A DNA stretch of 64,000 nt, from the NCBI RefSeq assembly GCF_000763805.1, contig NZ_JRKS01000003.1:1-64000 (forward strand), given 5' to 3'. The position numbers were made by a program, and so were the translations under genes. Under the pieces are notes generated by a model, which ran no database searches, was not told the origin of the DNA, and worked only from the letters and a program-made list of their open reading frames with translations. Positions 52,097 through 61,570 of this stretch are shown piece by piece (the first letter of the stretch is position 1; the number at the start of each line of letters is the position of its first letter). The stretch comes from Paracoccus sphaerophysae. Lineage in GTDB: Bacteria > Pseudomonadota > Alphaproteobacteria > Rhodobacterales > Rhodobacteraceae.

Positions 52097-53094
52097 GTCA
52101 CCACGAAGCCGTGGGCGAACGGGTCGCGGTCGTCGATGAAGATGGTGTTGATCCCGGTCATCCGCGCCCACCCGGCGATCGAGGGGATGATCGCGTCGCG
52201 GTCGCCCACCCGCGCCGCCGCCTCGACCCGGCCCTTGAAGATGCTGCCGATAATCGATTCGTGGTGGAACTCGTCGCCCACCGCCAGCCGCCCCCTGGCC
52301 GCCAGCTGCGCCATGCGGGCCGAGGTGCCGGTGCCGCAGGGGCTGCGGTCGATGGCCTTGTCGCCATAGAACACGGCGTTGCGCGCATGTGCCCCCGGCC
52401 GGGTCGCGGCGCCGGTCCACAGGATGTGGCTCAGCCCGTTGATCGCGGGATGTTCGGGATGAACAAAGTCGTATTTCGCGTTCAGCGCCGCCCGCAGCTT
52501 CGGCGACCAGCCGATCAGCTGCCCCGCCGTGTGGTCGGCGATGTCGCGGAAATTCCTCTGCGGCTCGACGATGGCATAGAAATTGCCGCCATAGGCCACG
52601 TCCACGACGATCTCGCCCAGGCCCTCGACCTCGGCGGTCAGCCCCTCGGCATGAAGGAAGCCGGGGACGTTGGTCAGGCGCACCTCCTCGACGAAGCGGC
52701 CCTGCTGGACATAGGTGATGTCGACCTTGCCGGCGGGGGTCTCGATCGACAGCCGGCCGGGCTCGCGCGGCTGGATCAGGCCGTTCTCGATCCCCATCGT
52801 GATCGTGCCGATGGTGCCGTGGCCGCACATCGGCAGGCACCCCGAGGTCTCGATGAACAGCACCGCCACGTCGCAATCGTCGCGGGTCGGGGGATACAGG
52901 ATCGAGCCCGACATCATGTCGTGCCCACGCGGCTCGAACATCAGCCCGGTGCGGATCCAGTCGAACTCGCGCAGGAAATGGGCGCGCCGTTCCAGCATGT
53001 CCCGGCCCTGCAGGCGCGGACCGCCGCCCGACACCAGCCGCACCGGGTTGCCGCAGGTGTGCCCGTCGAGACACGAGAAGGTATGCACGGCCAT
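52093..53094 (-). CDS. 4-hydroxyproline 2-epimerase
   Basis: A 333-residue proline racemase-family enzyme with both catalytic cysteines: MCGHGTIG at about residue 89 and [14 protein letters not shown] at about residue 251. It starts [18 protein letters not shown]. In this context it would interconvert trans-4-hydroxy-L-proline and cis-4-hydroxy-D-proline, the first catabolic step. Proline racemase itself is the alternative, but the neighbouring D-amino acid dehydrogenase, DapA-type deaminase and importer favour hydroxyproline. It lies one base after the FAD enzyme gene and overlaps the aconitase-X gene by four bases. Confidence 0.9.
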   Translation of the reverse strand: MAVHTFSCLDGHTCGNPVRLVSGGGPRLQGRDMLERRAHFLREFDWIRTGLMFEPRGHDMMSGSILYPPTRDDCDVAVLFIETSGCLPMCGHGTIGTITMGIENGLIQPREPGRLSIETPAGKVDITYVQQGRFVEEVRLTNVPGFLHAEGLTAEVEGLGEIVVDVAYGGNFYAIVEPQRNFRDIADHTAGQLIGWSPKLRAALNAKYDFVHPEHPAINGLSHILWTGAATRPGAHARNAVFYGDKAIDRSPCGTGTSARMAQLAARGRLAVGDEFHHESIIGSIFKGRVEAAARVGDRDAIIPSIAGWARMTGINTIFIDDRDPFAHGFVVT

Positions 53095-53095
53095 G

Positions 53096-54331
53096 TCAGA
53101 ACCTTTGCGGAGAGAAACGGGACAGCTCGATCGCCGGGGCGGCGCCGGTCAGCAGATCGGCGACCAGCCGGGCGGTGCCGGCGGATTGCGTAAGGCCCAG
53201 ATGGCCGTGGCCGAAGGCATAGACGACGCGGCGGCTGGCGCGGGCATGGCCGATGGCGGGCAGACTGTCGGGCAGCGAGGGGCGAAAGCCCATCCATTGC
53301 GTGCCGCCCTCGGTCCTCAGCGCCGGCAGGAACGCCTTGGCCTTGTCCAGCATCGCCCGCGCGCGGGCGAAGTTCGGCGGCAGGTCCAGCCCGCCAAGTT
53401 CCACCGCGCCGCCGACGCGGATGCCGGTGGACAGGCGGCTGACGACGAAGCCGTGGCCGCCAAAGGTGATCTGGGTGCGCAGGTCCAGCGCGTTCGGCGG
53501 CAGGGTGGTGTTGTAGCCGCGCTCGGTTTCCAGCGGGATGCGCTCGCCAAGGCTCCGGGCGAGGCGATGTGAGAAGGCCCCCGCCGCAACCACCGCCTGC
53601 CCCGCGGTCAGGCTGCGCCCGTCGGCGGCAGTGGCCTCGACCCCCGAGCCTGTCGGACGCAGGGCGGTGATCTCGGCGGTGACGATCTTGCCCCCCTGCG
53701 CGCGGAGATGATCGGCCAGCGCGAGGGTGTAGAGCTTGGGATCGGCGATCGAAAACCAGCCCGGCGTGAAGGTCCCGCGCAGAAAGCGGGGCGACAGGCC
53801 GGGCTGCAGTTCGGCCATCTCGTCCCGTTCCATATGGCGGAACGCGATGCCGTGCGCGGTGCGCGCGGCCCAGCCGGGTGCGGCGGCGGCGAACTCGGCC
53901 TCGGTTTCATAGACCTGCAGGTTGCCGTCCTTGCGCAGCATCGCGTGGGTGCCGGTCTGGCGCAGGAAGGGTTCCAACTCTGCGCGCGACAGGTCCATCA
54001 GCGCTGTCTGCGCTGCGACCGACGCCGCGACCCGCCCCGGCCGGCAAGCGGCTGCGAAGCGGACCATCCACGGCGCGATCCGCAGCGCATAGCGGGGCGG
54101 GACCGACAGCGGCCCCAGCGGGTCCAGCAGCCAGCCCGGCGCCTTGCGCATGATGCCGGGCGAGGCCAGCGGCAGGATGTCGGTGAACGCGAACGCCCCC
54201 GCATTGCCGGCCGAGGCGCCCGCCGCCGGCCCCTCGCGGTCCACGACGGTGACCGACAGCCCTCGCGCCTGCGCCGCGATCGCCGCAGACAGCCCGACAA
54301 CGCCCGCGCCGATCACCAGGACGTCCGGCAT
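53096..54331 (-). CDS. FAD-dependent D-amino acid (D-hydroxyproline) dehydrogenase
   Basis: A 411-residue DadA-like flavoprotein. The N-terminus is the dinucleotide motif VIGAGVVGLSAAIAAQARG followed by DREGPAAGASAGNAGAF, and the C-terminal block YAFGHGHLGLTQSAGTARLVADL closes the FAD site. In the cluster it should oxidise cis-4-hydroxy-D-proline to 1-pyrroline-4-hydroxy-2-carboxylate. The ATG 54331 is one base after the ATPase stop (TGA, G, ATG). An upstream Met at 54349 would overlap the ATPase gene. Electron acceptor is probably the quinone pool; this is inferred from family. Confidence 0.88.
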   Translation of the reverse strand: MPDVLVIGAGVVGLSAAIAAQARGLSVTVVDREGPAAGASAGNAGAFAFTDILPLASPGIMRKAPGWLLDPLGPLSVPPRYALRIAPWMVRFAAACRPGRVAASVAAQTALMDLSRAELEPFLRQTGTHAMLRKDGNLQVYETEAEFAAAAPGWAARTAHGIAFRHMERDEMAELQPGLSPRFLRGTFTPGWFSIADPKLYTLALADHLRAQGGKIVTAEITALRPTGSGVEATAADGRSLTAGQAVVAAGAFSHRLARSLGERIPLETERGYNTTLPPNALDLRTQITFGGHGFVVSRLSTGIRVGGAVELGGLDLPPNFARARAMLDKAKAFLPALRTEGGTQWMGFRPSLPDSLPAIGHARASRRVVYAFGHGHLGLTQSAGTARLVADLLTGAAPAIELSRFSPQRF

Positions 54332-54332
54332 C

Positions 54333-55055
54333 TCAGGCCGTCGCGGCAAGGAAACGCTGCAGTTCCGGCGTCTGCGGAGCGTCGAACAGTTGCGCCGGCG
54401 GCGCGATCTCGGCCATCACGCCCTGGTGGAAGAACGCAACCCGATCAGAGACTTCGCGCGCGAACTTCATCTCGTGCGTGACGCAGATCATGGTCATGCC
54501 CTCGGACGCCAGCATCCGCAGCGTGTCCAGCACCTCGCCCACCAGCATCGGGTCCAGCGCCGAGGTCACCTCGTCGAACAGCATGTAGCCGGGCTGCATC
54601 GCCAGCGCGCGGGCGATCGCCATGCGCTGCTGCTGGCCGCCCGACATGCGGCCCGGATAGACGCCCAGCTTGTCACTCAGGCCGACATGCTGCAGTTGCC
54701 GGACGGCGACCGCCTCGGCGTCGGCGCGGCTCATCCCCAGCACCTTGCGGGGCGCGAGGGTGACGTTTTCCAGCACCGTCAGATGGGGAAAGGCGTTGAA
54801 CTGCTGGAACACGATGCCGATCTTGCGGCGCAGCTTGTTGAGGTCGGTGGACTTGGCATGAACCTCGGTTCCGTCGACGAGGATGCGGCCGCTGTCGATC
54901 GGCTCGAGCCCGTTGATGCAGGTAAGCAGCGTCGATTTGCCCGACCCCGAGCCGCCGATCACCGTCAGCACCTCGCCCTTGGCAACGGTCAAATCGATGC
55001 CCTTGAGCACCTCGAGCGCGCCGAAGGACTTACGGACGTCCTGGATCTCAATCAT
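54333..55055 (-). CDS. Polar amino acid ABC transporter, ATP-binding protein
   Basis: A 240-residue GlnQ/HisP-type ATPase. Walker A is GGSGSGKST, the Q-loop is VFQQFNAFPHLTVLENVTLAP, the signature MSGGQQQRMAIARAL, Walker B YMLFDEVTSALDP and the switch His in CVTHEMKFAREV. It overlaps the second permease gene by eight bases and is followed at once by the FAD enzyme gene. The importer probably takes up hydroxyproline for the enzymes encoded downstream. Confidence 0.93.
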   Translation of the reverse strand: MIEIQDVRKSFGALEVLKGIDLTVAKGEVLTVIGGSGSGKSTLLTCINGLEPIDSGRILVDGTEVHAKSTDLNKLRRKIGIVFQQFNAFPHLTVLENVTLAPRKVLGMSRADAEAVAVRQLQHVGLSDKLGVYPGRMSGGQQQRMAIARALAMQPGYMLFDEVTSALDPMLVGEVLDTLRMLASEGMTMICVTHEMKFAREVSDRVAFFHQGVMAEIAPPAQLFDAPQTPELQRFLAATA

Positions 55056-55701
55056 GGGACCAGCGCCTTTCGAGATAGCCGCCCAGCCGGGCCAGCGGAA
55101 AGCTGATGAGGAAATAGAACGCGCCGCAGATCAGCAGCAGGAACAGCGGCTCTTGCAGGCGGGTGATGAGGATCTGGGTGGATTTCAGCAGCTCGGTCAC
55201 CTGCACCACATAGACCAGCGCCGAATCCTTCATCACCCCCAGCGCCAGGCCGATCCATGACGGCAGCGCGACGCGGGTGGCCAGCGGCATGACGATATTG
55301 ACCATGTCCTGGCCCCAGCTCAGCCCCAGCGACCGCGCCGCGCGGCGGGTGGTCATCGGAACGGCTTCGATCCCGCCGCGGACGATTTCGGCGCAATAGG
55401 CGGCGGTGTACATGGTCAGCACGCCGCAGGCGACGGTGAAGCCCGACAGCTGCCAGCGCAGCACCATGCCCATGAAGGCGTTGGCCAGCACCAGCTGGAT
55501 CAGCAGCGGGATCGACCGGAACACGTCCAGCACGAAGGTCAGCGGCGCCGTCCACCACGGCCCCACCTGATAGCGGAAGACGCCGAAGAGGATGCCGAGG
55601 ATCGTGCCCAGCACGACCGCGATGGCCGTGACCAGCAGCGTCATACCGGCGCCCTTGGCGAGAAAGACCAGGTCGGCGGCGGTCAGGGCGGTGTCGAACA
55701 T
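55048..55701 (-). CDS. Polar amino acid ABC transporter, permease 2
   Basis: A 217-residue inner-membrane permease of the HisMQ type with about five helices. The EAA loop EIVRGGIEAVPMTTRRAARSLGLSWGQ is intact, and DVFRSIPLLIQLVLANAF fits the family channel region. It starts 11 bases after the first permease gene and overlaps the ATPase gene by eight bases. The two permeases would form a heterodimer in the importer. Confidence 0.92.
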   Translation of the reverse strand: MFDTALTAADLVFLAKGAGMTLLVTAIAVVLGTILGILFGVFRYQVGPWWTAPLTFVLDVFRSIPLLIQLVLANAFMGMVLRWQLSGFTVACGVLTMYTAAYCAEIVRGGIEAVPMTTRRAARSLGLSWGQDMVNIVMPLATRVALPSWIGLALGVMKDSALVYVVQVTELLKSTQILITRLQEPLFLLLICGAFYFLISFPLARLGGYLERRWSHD

Positions 55702-55712
55702 CTGCAGCCCCT

Positions 55713-56378
55713 TCAGTACCGGAACATCCGGGCGGCGATCAGGCGCGCCCCGAACTGCACGGTCTTGGTCATGAGGTAGAAGATCACGGCGGCCAGGGCG
55801 AACAGCTCGAACGTGCGGAAGGTCAGCGCGTTCAGGTCCTGGGTGACGCCATAGAGGTCGGTGTTCATCCCCACGGTGACGCCCAGCGAGGTCATCAGGA
55901 TCGCCCAGACCATCTGGTTCGTCATCGGCAGGAAAGCGATCCGCAGCATCTGCGGCATGACCACGTAGCGGAAGGATTGCAGCGGCGTCATCCCCAGCGA
56001 CCGCCCGGCCCGGGCCTGCGTGTCCGGGATCGCCTTCAGGGCGCCGCGGAAGTTTTCCGCCAGATAGCCCGCGTTGTTGAAGGTGATCCCGATCAGCAGC
56101 GAGGTGAAGGGCGAGAGGTGGATGCCAAAGCTCGCCACTCCGAAATGCGCCATGTAGATCTGGAACAGTGCGGGGGTGTTGCGGGCGATTTCCACCCACG
56201 CGGTGGCGATGGCGTTCAGGATGCGGCTGCCCGACCGGCGGAAGACGGTCAGCAGGATCGCCAGCAGGATGCCCAGCGCCATCGACAGCAGCGCGATCTG
56301 CAGCGTGACCAGCGCGCCGTCGAGCATCTGCGGCAGTCGCGCGAGGGCCTGTTTCCACTGGAAGGTGTATCCGAACAT
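55713..56378 (-). CDS. Polar amino acid ABC transporter, permease 1
   Basis: A 221-residue HisMQ-type permease. It begins MFGYTFQWKQALARLPQML and contains VEIARNTPALFQIYMAHFG and the EAA loop AENFRGALKAIPDTQARAGRSLGM. ATG 56378 is chosen; the preceding open codons are Arg/Pro-rich and unlike the family. It lies 66 bases after the binding-protein gene. Partner of the second permease. Confidence 0.91.
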   Translation of the reverse strand: MFGYTFQWKQALARLPQMLDGALVTLQIALLSMALGILLAILLTVFRRSGSRILNAIATAWVEIARNTPALFQIYMAHFGVASFGIHLSPFTSLLIGITFNNAGYLAENFRGALKAIPDTQARAGRSLGMTPLQSFRYVVMPQMLRIAFLPMTNQMVWAILMTSLGVTVGMNTDLYGVTQDLNALTFRTFELFALAAVIFYLMTKTVQFGARLIAARMFRY

Positions 56379-56444
56379 CGGCTCGCCCCGTCGCTGGTCA
56401 GGTGGAAGGCGGCACGGGAACCTGCCCCGCGCCACCCGGCCGGA

Positions 56445-57251
56445 TCAGCGATAGACGCCCTTGATGGTCAGGTCGGCCGGTTCGCCCTCGCCCACCCATT
56501 TCTTGTACAGCTCGGCATAGCGGCCGGTGCGGACCTGCTGGTTGATGAACAGGTTCATGTAGTTGATGAGCCCGTATTCCTGCCGCATCGTGAACAGCGA
56601 CACGTAGTCGGGCACCATCGGCGCCTTGTCGACGATCTTGATGCCGGGGAACTTGCCCGAGGCGACGTTGGCGTTGGCGACCTCGACGGTCGACACGGTG
56701 GCGTCCAGCTGGCCCTGGCTCAGCGCCAGGAACACGTCGGCCTGGGTCTGGTAGGGGCGGAAGTTGCCCTCGCCCCATTCCTTGATCTTGCCTTCCAGCC
56801 AGATCGCCTCGTAGGTGCCGGCGGTGGCGCCGACGGTCTTGCCCTTCATGCCTTCCCAGTTCGCCATCTCGACCTTGTCGTTGGCGACGACGGCGTTTTC
56901 AAAGGCGTAATAGGGGATCGTGACGCCGATGGTCTTGGCCCGTTCCAGCGTGTCCGAAGTCGAGGCGACGCCCACGTCCACCCGGCCGGCCATCAACGCC
57001 GGGATGCGTTCGGGGAACGGGGTCTCGACAATCTCGGCCGTCACGCCCAGTGCCTTGGCAAGATCGTTGCAGTAATCGACGTCGAAGCCGATCGGGTTGT
57101 TCTGGTCGTCGCGCATGCCCATCGGCGGAAAGTCCAGCACGACCGCGCAGCGCAGCGTGCCCGAGGCGATGATGTCGTCCAGCTTGTCGGCCTGCGCGGT
57201 GCCGGCGAGCGCGGTCGCGGCAAGCGCGGCGGCAATGATCGTCGTCTTCAT
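56445..57251 (-). CDS. Polar amino acid ABC transporter, substrate-binding protein
   Basis: A 268-residue exported family-3 solute-binding protein. The signal peptide (IIAAALAATALAGTAQA) is followed by LRCAVVLDFPPMGMRDDQNNPIGFDVDYCNDLAKAL, the usual ligand-binding start, and TDTL-type and GTYEAIW segments later. In this cluster it is expected to bind hydroxyproline, but the ligand is inferred from context only. A 118-base gap separates it from the deaminase gene upstream, long enough for a separate promoter or mRNA-processing site. Confidence 0.9.
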   Translation of the reverse strand: MKTTIIAAALAATALAGTAQADKLDDIIASGTLRCAVVLDFPPMGMRDDQNNPIGFDVDYCNDLAKALGVTAEIVETPFPERIPALMAGRVDVGVASTSDTLERAKTIGVTIPYYAFENAVVANDKVEMANWEGMKGKTVGATAGTYEAIWLEGKIKEWGEGNFRPYQTQADVFLALSQGQLDATVSTVEVANANVASGKFPGIKIVDKAPMVPDYVSLFTMRQEYGLINYMNLFINQQVRTGRYAELYKKWVGEGEPADLTIKGVYR

Positions 57252-57369
57252 CTTCTTTCTCCCTGACCGGGCCTTGGGGCCCTGTTTCGATTCCCGACTG
57301 ATGCCACCTTCGGGTGAGGCTCGCCACGGATCAACTGGTAATACATGGCGTATGCAGGACCGGCTGCGG

Positions 57370-58332
57370 TCAGACCTTGCAGGCCTGCACGGCCCCCGGC
57401 AGGCGCGACCACTGGTCGTACCAGGCGCGGAACTGGTTGAATTGGGTTTCCGCCCAGGCCCGCTGGGTCGGCGACAGCTCGTCGGTCTCGTTGAAATGCA
57501 GGGTGTATTCGGGGTGCCCCTGCATGACCATCATGTGCTTGTAATACAGCACCAGATCGGTGCCCTCGTCCCAGGTCGACAGCACCTCGAGCGCCTCGCC
57601 CAGTTCCAGCGCGCGCTGGCGTGCATCCACGTCGCCCTTGGCCGCGGCCTTGGCCAGCGCCACGAAATGCAGGATCTCGCGCGGGATGGCGTTGCCGATG
57701 CCGGTGATCGTCCCCTCGGCGCCGGCCTTGACATAGCCGTGATAGACGCCGGTATCGACGCCCGCCATCAGCACCACGTCGGGATTGCCCGAGGTGATGT
57801 GCTCGGCCGCATAGCTCATCGACCTGGTGCCGCCGAATTCCTTGAAGCCGACCAGGTTCGGGTGTTCGGCGCGCAGGACAAAGAACAGGTCGGCGCGGGT
57901 TTCGAACCCGTAGTGGGGCGAGTTGTAGATCACCGCCGGCAGGTCCGGCGCGGCCGACAGGATCGCCTTGAAGTGGTTGCGCTGCGCGATCGGCGAATTG
58001 CCCCGCGACAGCACCCTCGGGATGACCATCAGCCCCGCCGCCCCGGCCTTCTGCGCATGGGCGGCCAGCGCCACGGCCGAGGCGGTGTTGACCGCCCCCG
58101 TCCCCGCGATTACCGGCAGCCCGGCGGCCACCAGGCGTTCCACGCCCTCCATCCGCTGCGCGTCGGTCAACAGCGGCCAGTCCCCCATCGAGCCGCAATA
58201 GACGACGGCCGACATGCCGATCTCGACCAGCTGCTGCGCGGTGCGGACCAGCGCGTCGAAGTCGGGCTGCCGGTCGGGGGTGCAGGGGGTCATCAGGGCC
58301 GGAATCACGCCGGTAAAGATCGCCGATTTCAT
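57370..58332 (-). CDS. DapA-family lyase, probable 1-pyrroline-4-hydroxy-2-carboxylate deaminase
   Basis: A 320-residue aldolase-fold enzyme. The Schiff-base Lys is in VGFKEFGGTRSMS at about residue 165, with the Tyr of IYNSPHYGFET, and an N-terminal FTGVIPALMTPC block. DapA relatives in hydroxyproline clusters convert 1-pyrroline-4-hydroxy-2-carboxylate to alpha-ketoglutarate semialdehyde, releasing ammonia. ATG 58332 starts the homologous region. It is the first gene after the GntR-type palindrome at 58410-58419. The dehydrogenase that would finish the pathway is not in the window. Confidence 0.87.
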   Translation of the reverse strand: MKSAIFTGVIPALMTPCTPDRQPDFDALVRTAQQLVEIGMSAVVYCGSMGDWPLLTDAQRMEGVERLVAAGLPVIAGTGAVNTASAVALAAHAQKAGAAGLMVIPRVLSRGNSPIAQRNHFKAILSAAPDLPAVIYNSPHYGFETRADLFFVLRAEHPNLVGFKEFGGTRSMSYAAEHITSGNPDVVLMAGVDTGVYHGYVKAGAEGTITGIGNAIPREILHFVALAKAAAKGDVDARQRALELGEALEVLSTWDEGTDLVLYYKHMMVMQGHPEYTLHFNETDELSPTQRAWAETQFNQFRAWYDQWSRLPGAVQACKV

Positions 58333-58409
58333 CAGATCGCTCCCTTGCACAACGGCCGCCTGCGGCCCGGATCTGTAGCTGGGTCCGATGATGCCGGTTT
58401 GTATTTTAT

Positions 58410-58419
58410 TTGTCGACAA
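58410..58419. promoter_or_regulatory. Palindrome TTGTCGACAA, candidate GntR operator
   Basis: A perfect ten-base dyad in an A/T-rich patch 77 bases upstream of the deaminase gene and 14 bases after the GntR stop. On the minus strand a TAAAAT sequence, usable as a -10, follows it directly. FadR-subfamily GntR proteins bind short dyads of this kind, so it may be the site through which the adjacent regulator controls the catabolic operon. Confidence 0.5.
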
Positions 58420-58446
58420 GAAAATCGCCCGCCTTACAGCGGCGGG
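58418..58446 (-). terminator. Hairpin over the GntR stop codon, probable terminator
   Basis: CCCGCC (58428-58433) pairs with GGCGGG (58441-58446) around seven bases containing the GntR stop. The minus-strand RNA continues CGATTTTCTT. The T-rich tail runs into the TTGTCGACAA palindrome. It would partly separate FAH-GntR transcription from the operon. Confidence 0.45.
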
Positions 58447-59147
58447 TCGTCCCGTCGTTCGCGGGCCAGCAGGGCCCTGATCTGCCGGACGATCTGGTCG
58501 GCATGGGCGCGCCCCAGCCGGTCGCTTTCCTCGACGTCGCCGGCCGCGATGGCGGCGATGATGGCGTCGTGTTCGCCGACATATTCCTGCGGCAGGCGGT
58601 CGTCGAAGGACTGGTAATACAGCCGCAGCAGCCGCCGCCCCTCGTCCAGCACGCGCAGGAAGAACTGGGTGTAGTAGGGATTGCCGCCGGCCTCGGCGAT
58701 GGCGGCGTGAAAGCTGCGATTGGCGGCGATCATCGTCAGCGCGTCCTGCGCCGCCACCGCGGCGGCATAGTCGGCCTGGGCGGCGCGGATGCGGGCCAGG
58801 GCAGCGTCGCTGCGGTTCATCGCCGCCAGCCGGTTGGTCAGCCGATACATCAGCGTGATCGCGTCGAAGAAGTGATGCAGGTTCAGGAAATCGATGCGCG
58901 CCACCATCGCCGAGCGGTTCGGCAGCGTCTCGACCAGCCCCTCGCCGGCCAGCCGGATCAGCGCCTCGCGGATCGGGGTCCGGGACATGCCGAAGCGTTC
59001 GGCCAGCTCGACCTCGTCGATGGGACTGCCGGGGGGCAGGGTCAGGTCCAGGATCTCGTCGCGCAGGCTTTCATGGACCACCCGCACGCCCGATCCGCGG
59101 CGGCGTTCGGGAAGGTCAGGCCCCGCAGCATCCTCGCCGTCGGTCAT
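58434..59147 (-). CDS. GntR-family (FadR/FCD subfamily) regulator
   Basis: A 237-residue DNA-binding protein. The winged-helix domain has LRDEILDLTLPPGSPIDEVELAERFGMSRTPIREALIRLAGEGLVETLPNR in its classical spacing (about residues 28-80). The FCD ligand domain contains IAANRSFHAAIAEAGGNPYY and EHDAIIAAIAAGDVEESDRL with likely metal-binding His. It overlaps the FAH gene by four bases (ATGA) and precedes the hydroxyproline operon. It probably senses hydroxyproline or a pathway intermediate; this is inference from position. Confidence 0.9.
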   Translation of the reverse strand: MTDGEDAAGPDLPERRRGSGVRVVHESLRDEILDLTLPPGSPIDEVELAERFGMSRTPIREALIRLAGEGLVETLPNRSAMVARIDFLNLHHFFDAITLMYRLTNRLAAMNRSDAALARIRAAQADYAAAVAAQDALTMIAANRSFHAAIAEAGGNPYYTQFFLRVLDEGRRLLRLYYQSFDDRLPQEYVGEHDAIIAAIAAGDVEESDRLGRAHADQIVRQIRALLARERRDDPPL

Positions 59148-59842
59148 TCCGCAACGCCGAGCGTCAGGTGGACCGGGGCGAGGCCATCGATCTCGCCACG
59201 GATGCGGTCGCCCGCCCCCACCGCGCCGACCCCGGCCGGGGTGCCGGTAAAGATCAGGTCGCCCGGCGCGAGGTGATAGAAGCGTGACAGGTCGGCGATC
59301 AGCTCGGGCACCGACCAGACCATGTCGGACAGCCTCGCCTCTTGCCGCGGGGCGCCGTTCACCGACAGGGCGATCCGCTGGTCGCCGATAACGCCGAAAT
59401 CGCCGGCGGGGGTGATCGGGGCCAGCACCGCGCTGTCCTCGAAATCCTTGGCCAGGTCCCAGGGGCGCTGCCTGGCCTTGGCCGCGGCCTGCAGGTCGCG
59501 CCGGGTCATGTCGAGCCCCGCGGCATAGCCGAAGACCAGCGCCATCGCCGCCGCAGGCGCGACGCGGAACCCGGGGCGGCCGAGCGCCACGACGAATTCC
59601 ATCTCGTGATGCAGGTCCGCGGTGCCAGGCGCATAGGCCACGGTCGCGCCGCTCTCCACCACGGCCAGCGGCGACTTGGTGAAATAGAACGGCGCCGCGC
59701 GGTCGACCTCGTTGCCCATCTCGGCGGCATGGGCGGCATAGTTGCGCCCGACGCAAAAGATGCGCCGGACGGGGAAGCGGGCCTGCGAGCCCGCCACGGG
59801 CAGGGACGGCCAGTCGGGCGCGGGGAACAGCGTGTCTGACAT
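59144..59842 (-). CDS. Fumarylacetoacetate hydrolase-family protein
   Basis: A 232-residue enzyme of the FAH fold. VGRNYAAHAAEMGNE and the metal-binding HHEMEFVVALGRPG (Glu-x-Glu) are visible, then GLDMTRRDLQ and LAPGDLIFTGTPAGVGAVGAGD. Substrates in this family are acylpyruvates, oxaloacetate or 2-oxo acids. It is translated with the GntR regulator. A role in hydroxyproline breakdown is not part of the known pathway, so either it processes a related 2-oxo acid or the pair regulates a wider set. The enzyme class is clear; the substrate is not. Confidence 0.85.
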   Translation of the reverse strand: MSDTLFPAPDWPSLPVAGSQARFPVRRIFCVGRNYAAHAAEMGNEVDRAAPFYFTKSPLAVVESGATVAYAPGTADLHHEMEFVVALGRPGFRVAPAAAMALVFGYAAGLDMTRRDLQAAAKARQRPWDLAKDFEDSAVLAPITPAGDFGVIGDQRIALSVNGAPRQEARLSDMVWSVPELIADLSRFYHLAPGDLIFTGTPAGVGAVGAGDRIRGEIDGLAPVHLTLGVAE

Positions 59843-59936
59843 GGCGGTCCTCTCGCTGTGGCCGCGCCGCGACCGCGGCGCGCGTATCAGCCGGTTCTAG
59901 GGCCGGGGATGGGACCGCGCAAGCAAGGGCGCCGGA

Positions 59937-61331
<1,395 letters not shown>

Positions 61332-61460
61332 CCTCAATCCCCCTTGCGAGTCCTGGCGCGGCTTCTAGGCAAGCGGCCGCGGCTTGGCAACGGGTATGCA
61401 ATTGCATGCCGACCAGGCCCGGCTTATCCCAACCGACAGGTCGCCGGCACGGGAAAGCTG

Positions 61461-61488
61461 TTTTCATCGGCGCGAAATCGGTTAGAAT
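61461..61488 (+). promoter_or_regulatory. Predicted promoter of the Hint-domain gene
   Basis: TTTTCA (61461-61466) and TAGAAT (61483-61488) are 16 bases apart; the -10 matches 5 of 6 and the -35 4 of 6 consensus positions. The start site would be near 61495, giving a 75-base leader before the ATG at 61571. Confidence 0.4.
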
Positions 61489-61570
61489 GGGAAAGATTCG
61501 ATAGCATGCGCTGTCTGGAAGGGACCGTTCGGCCCGCCCTTTTGGACCAGCGCAACGAAAAAGGTGCACG

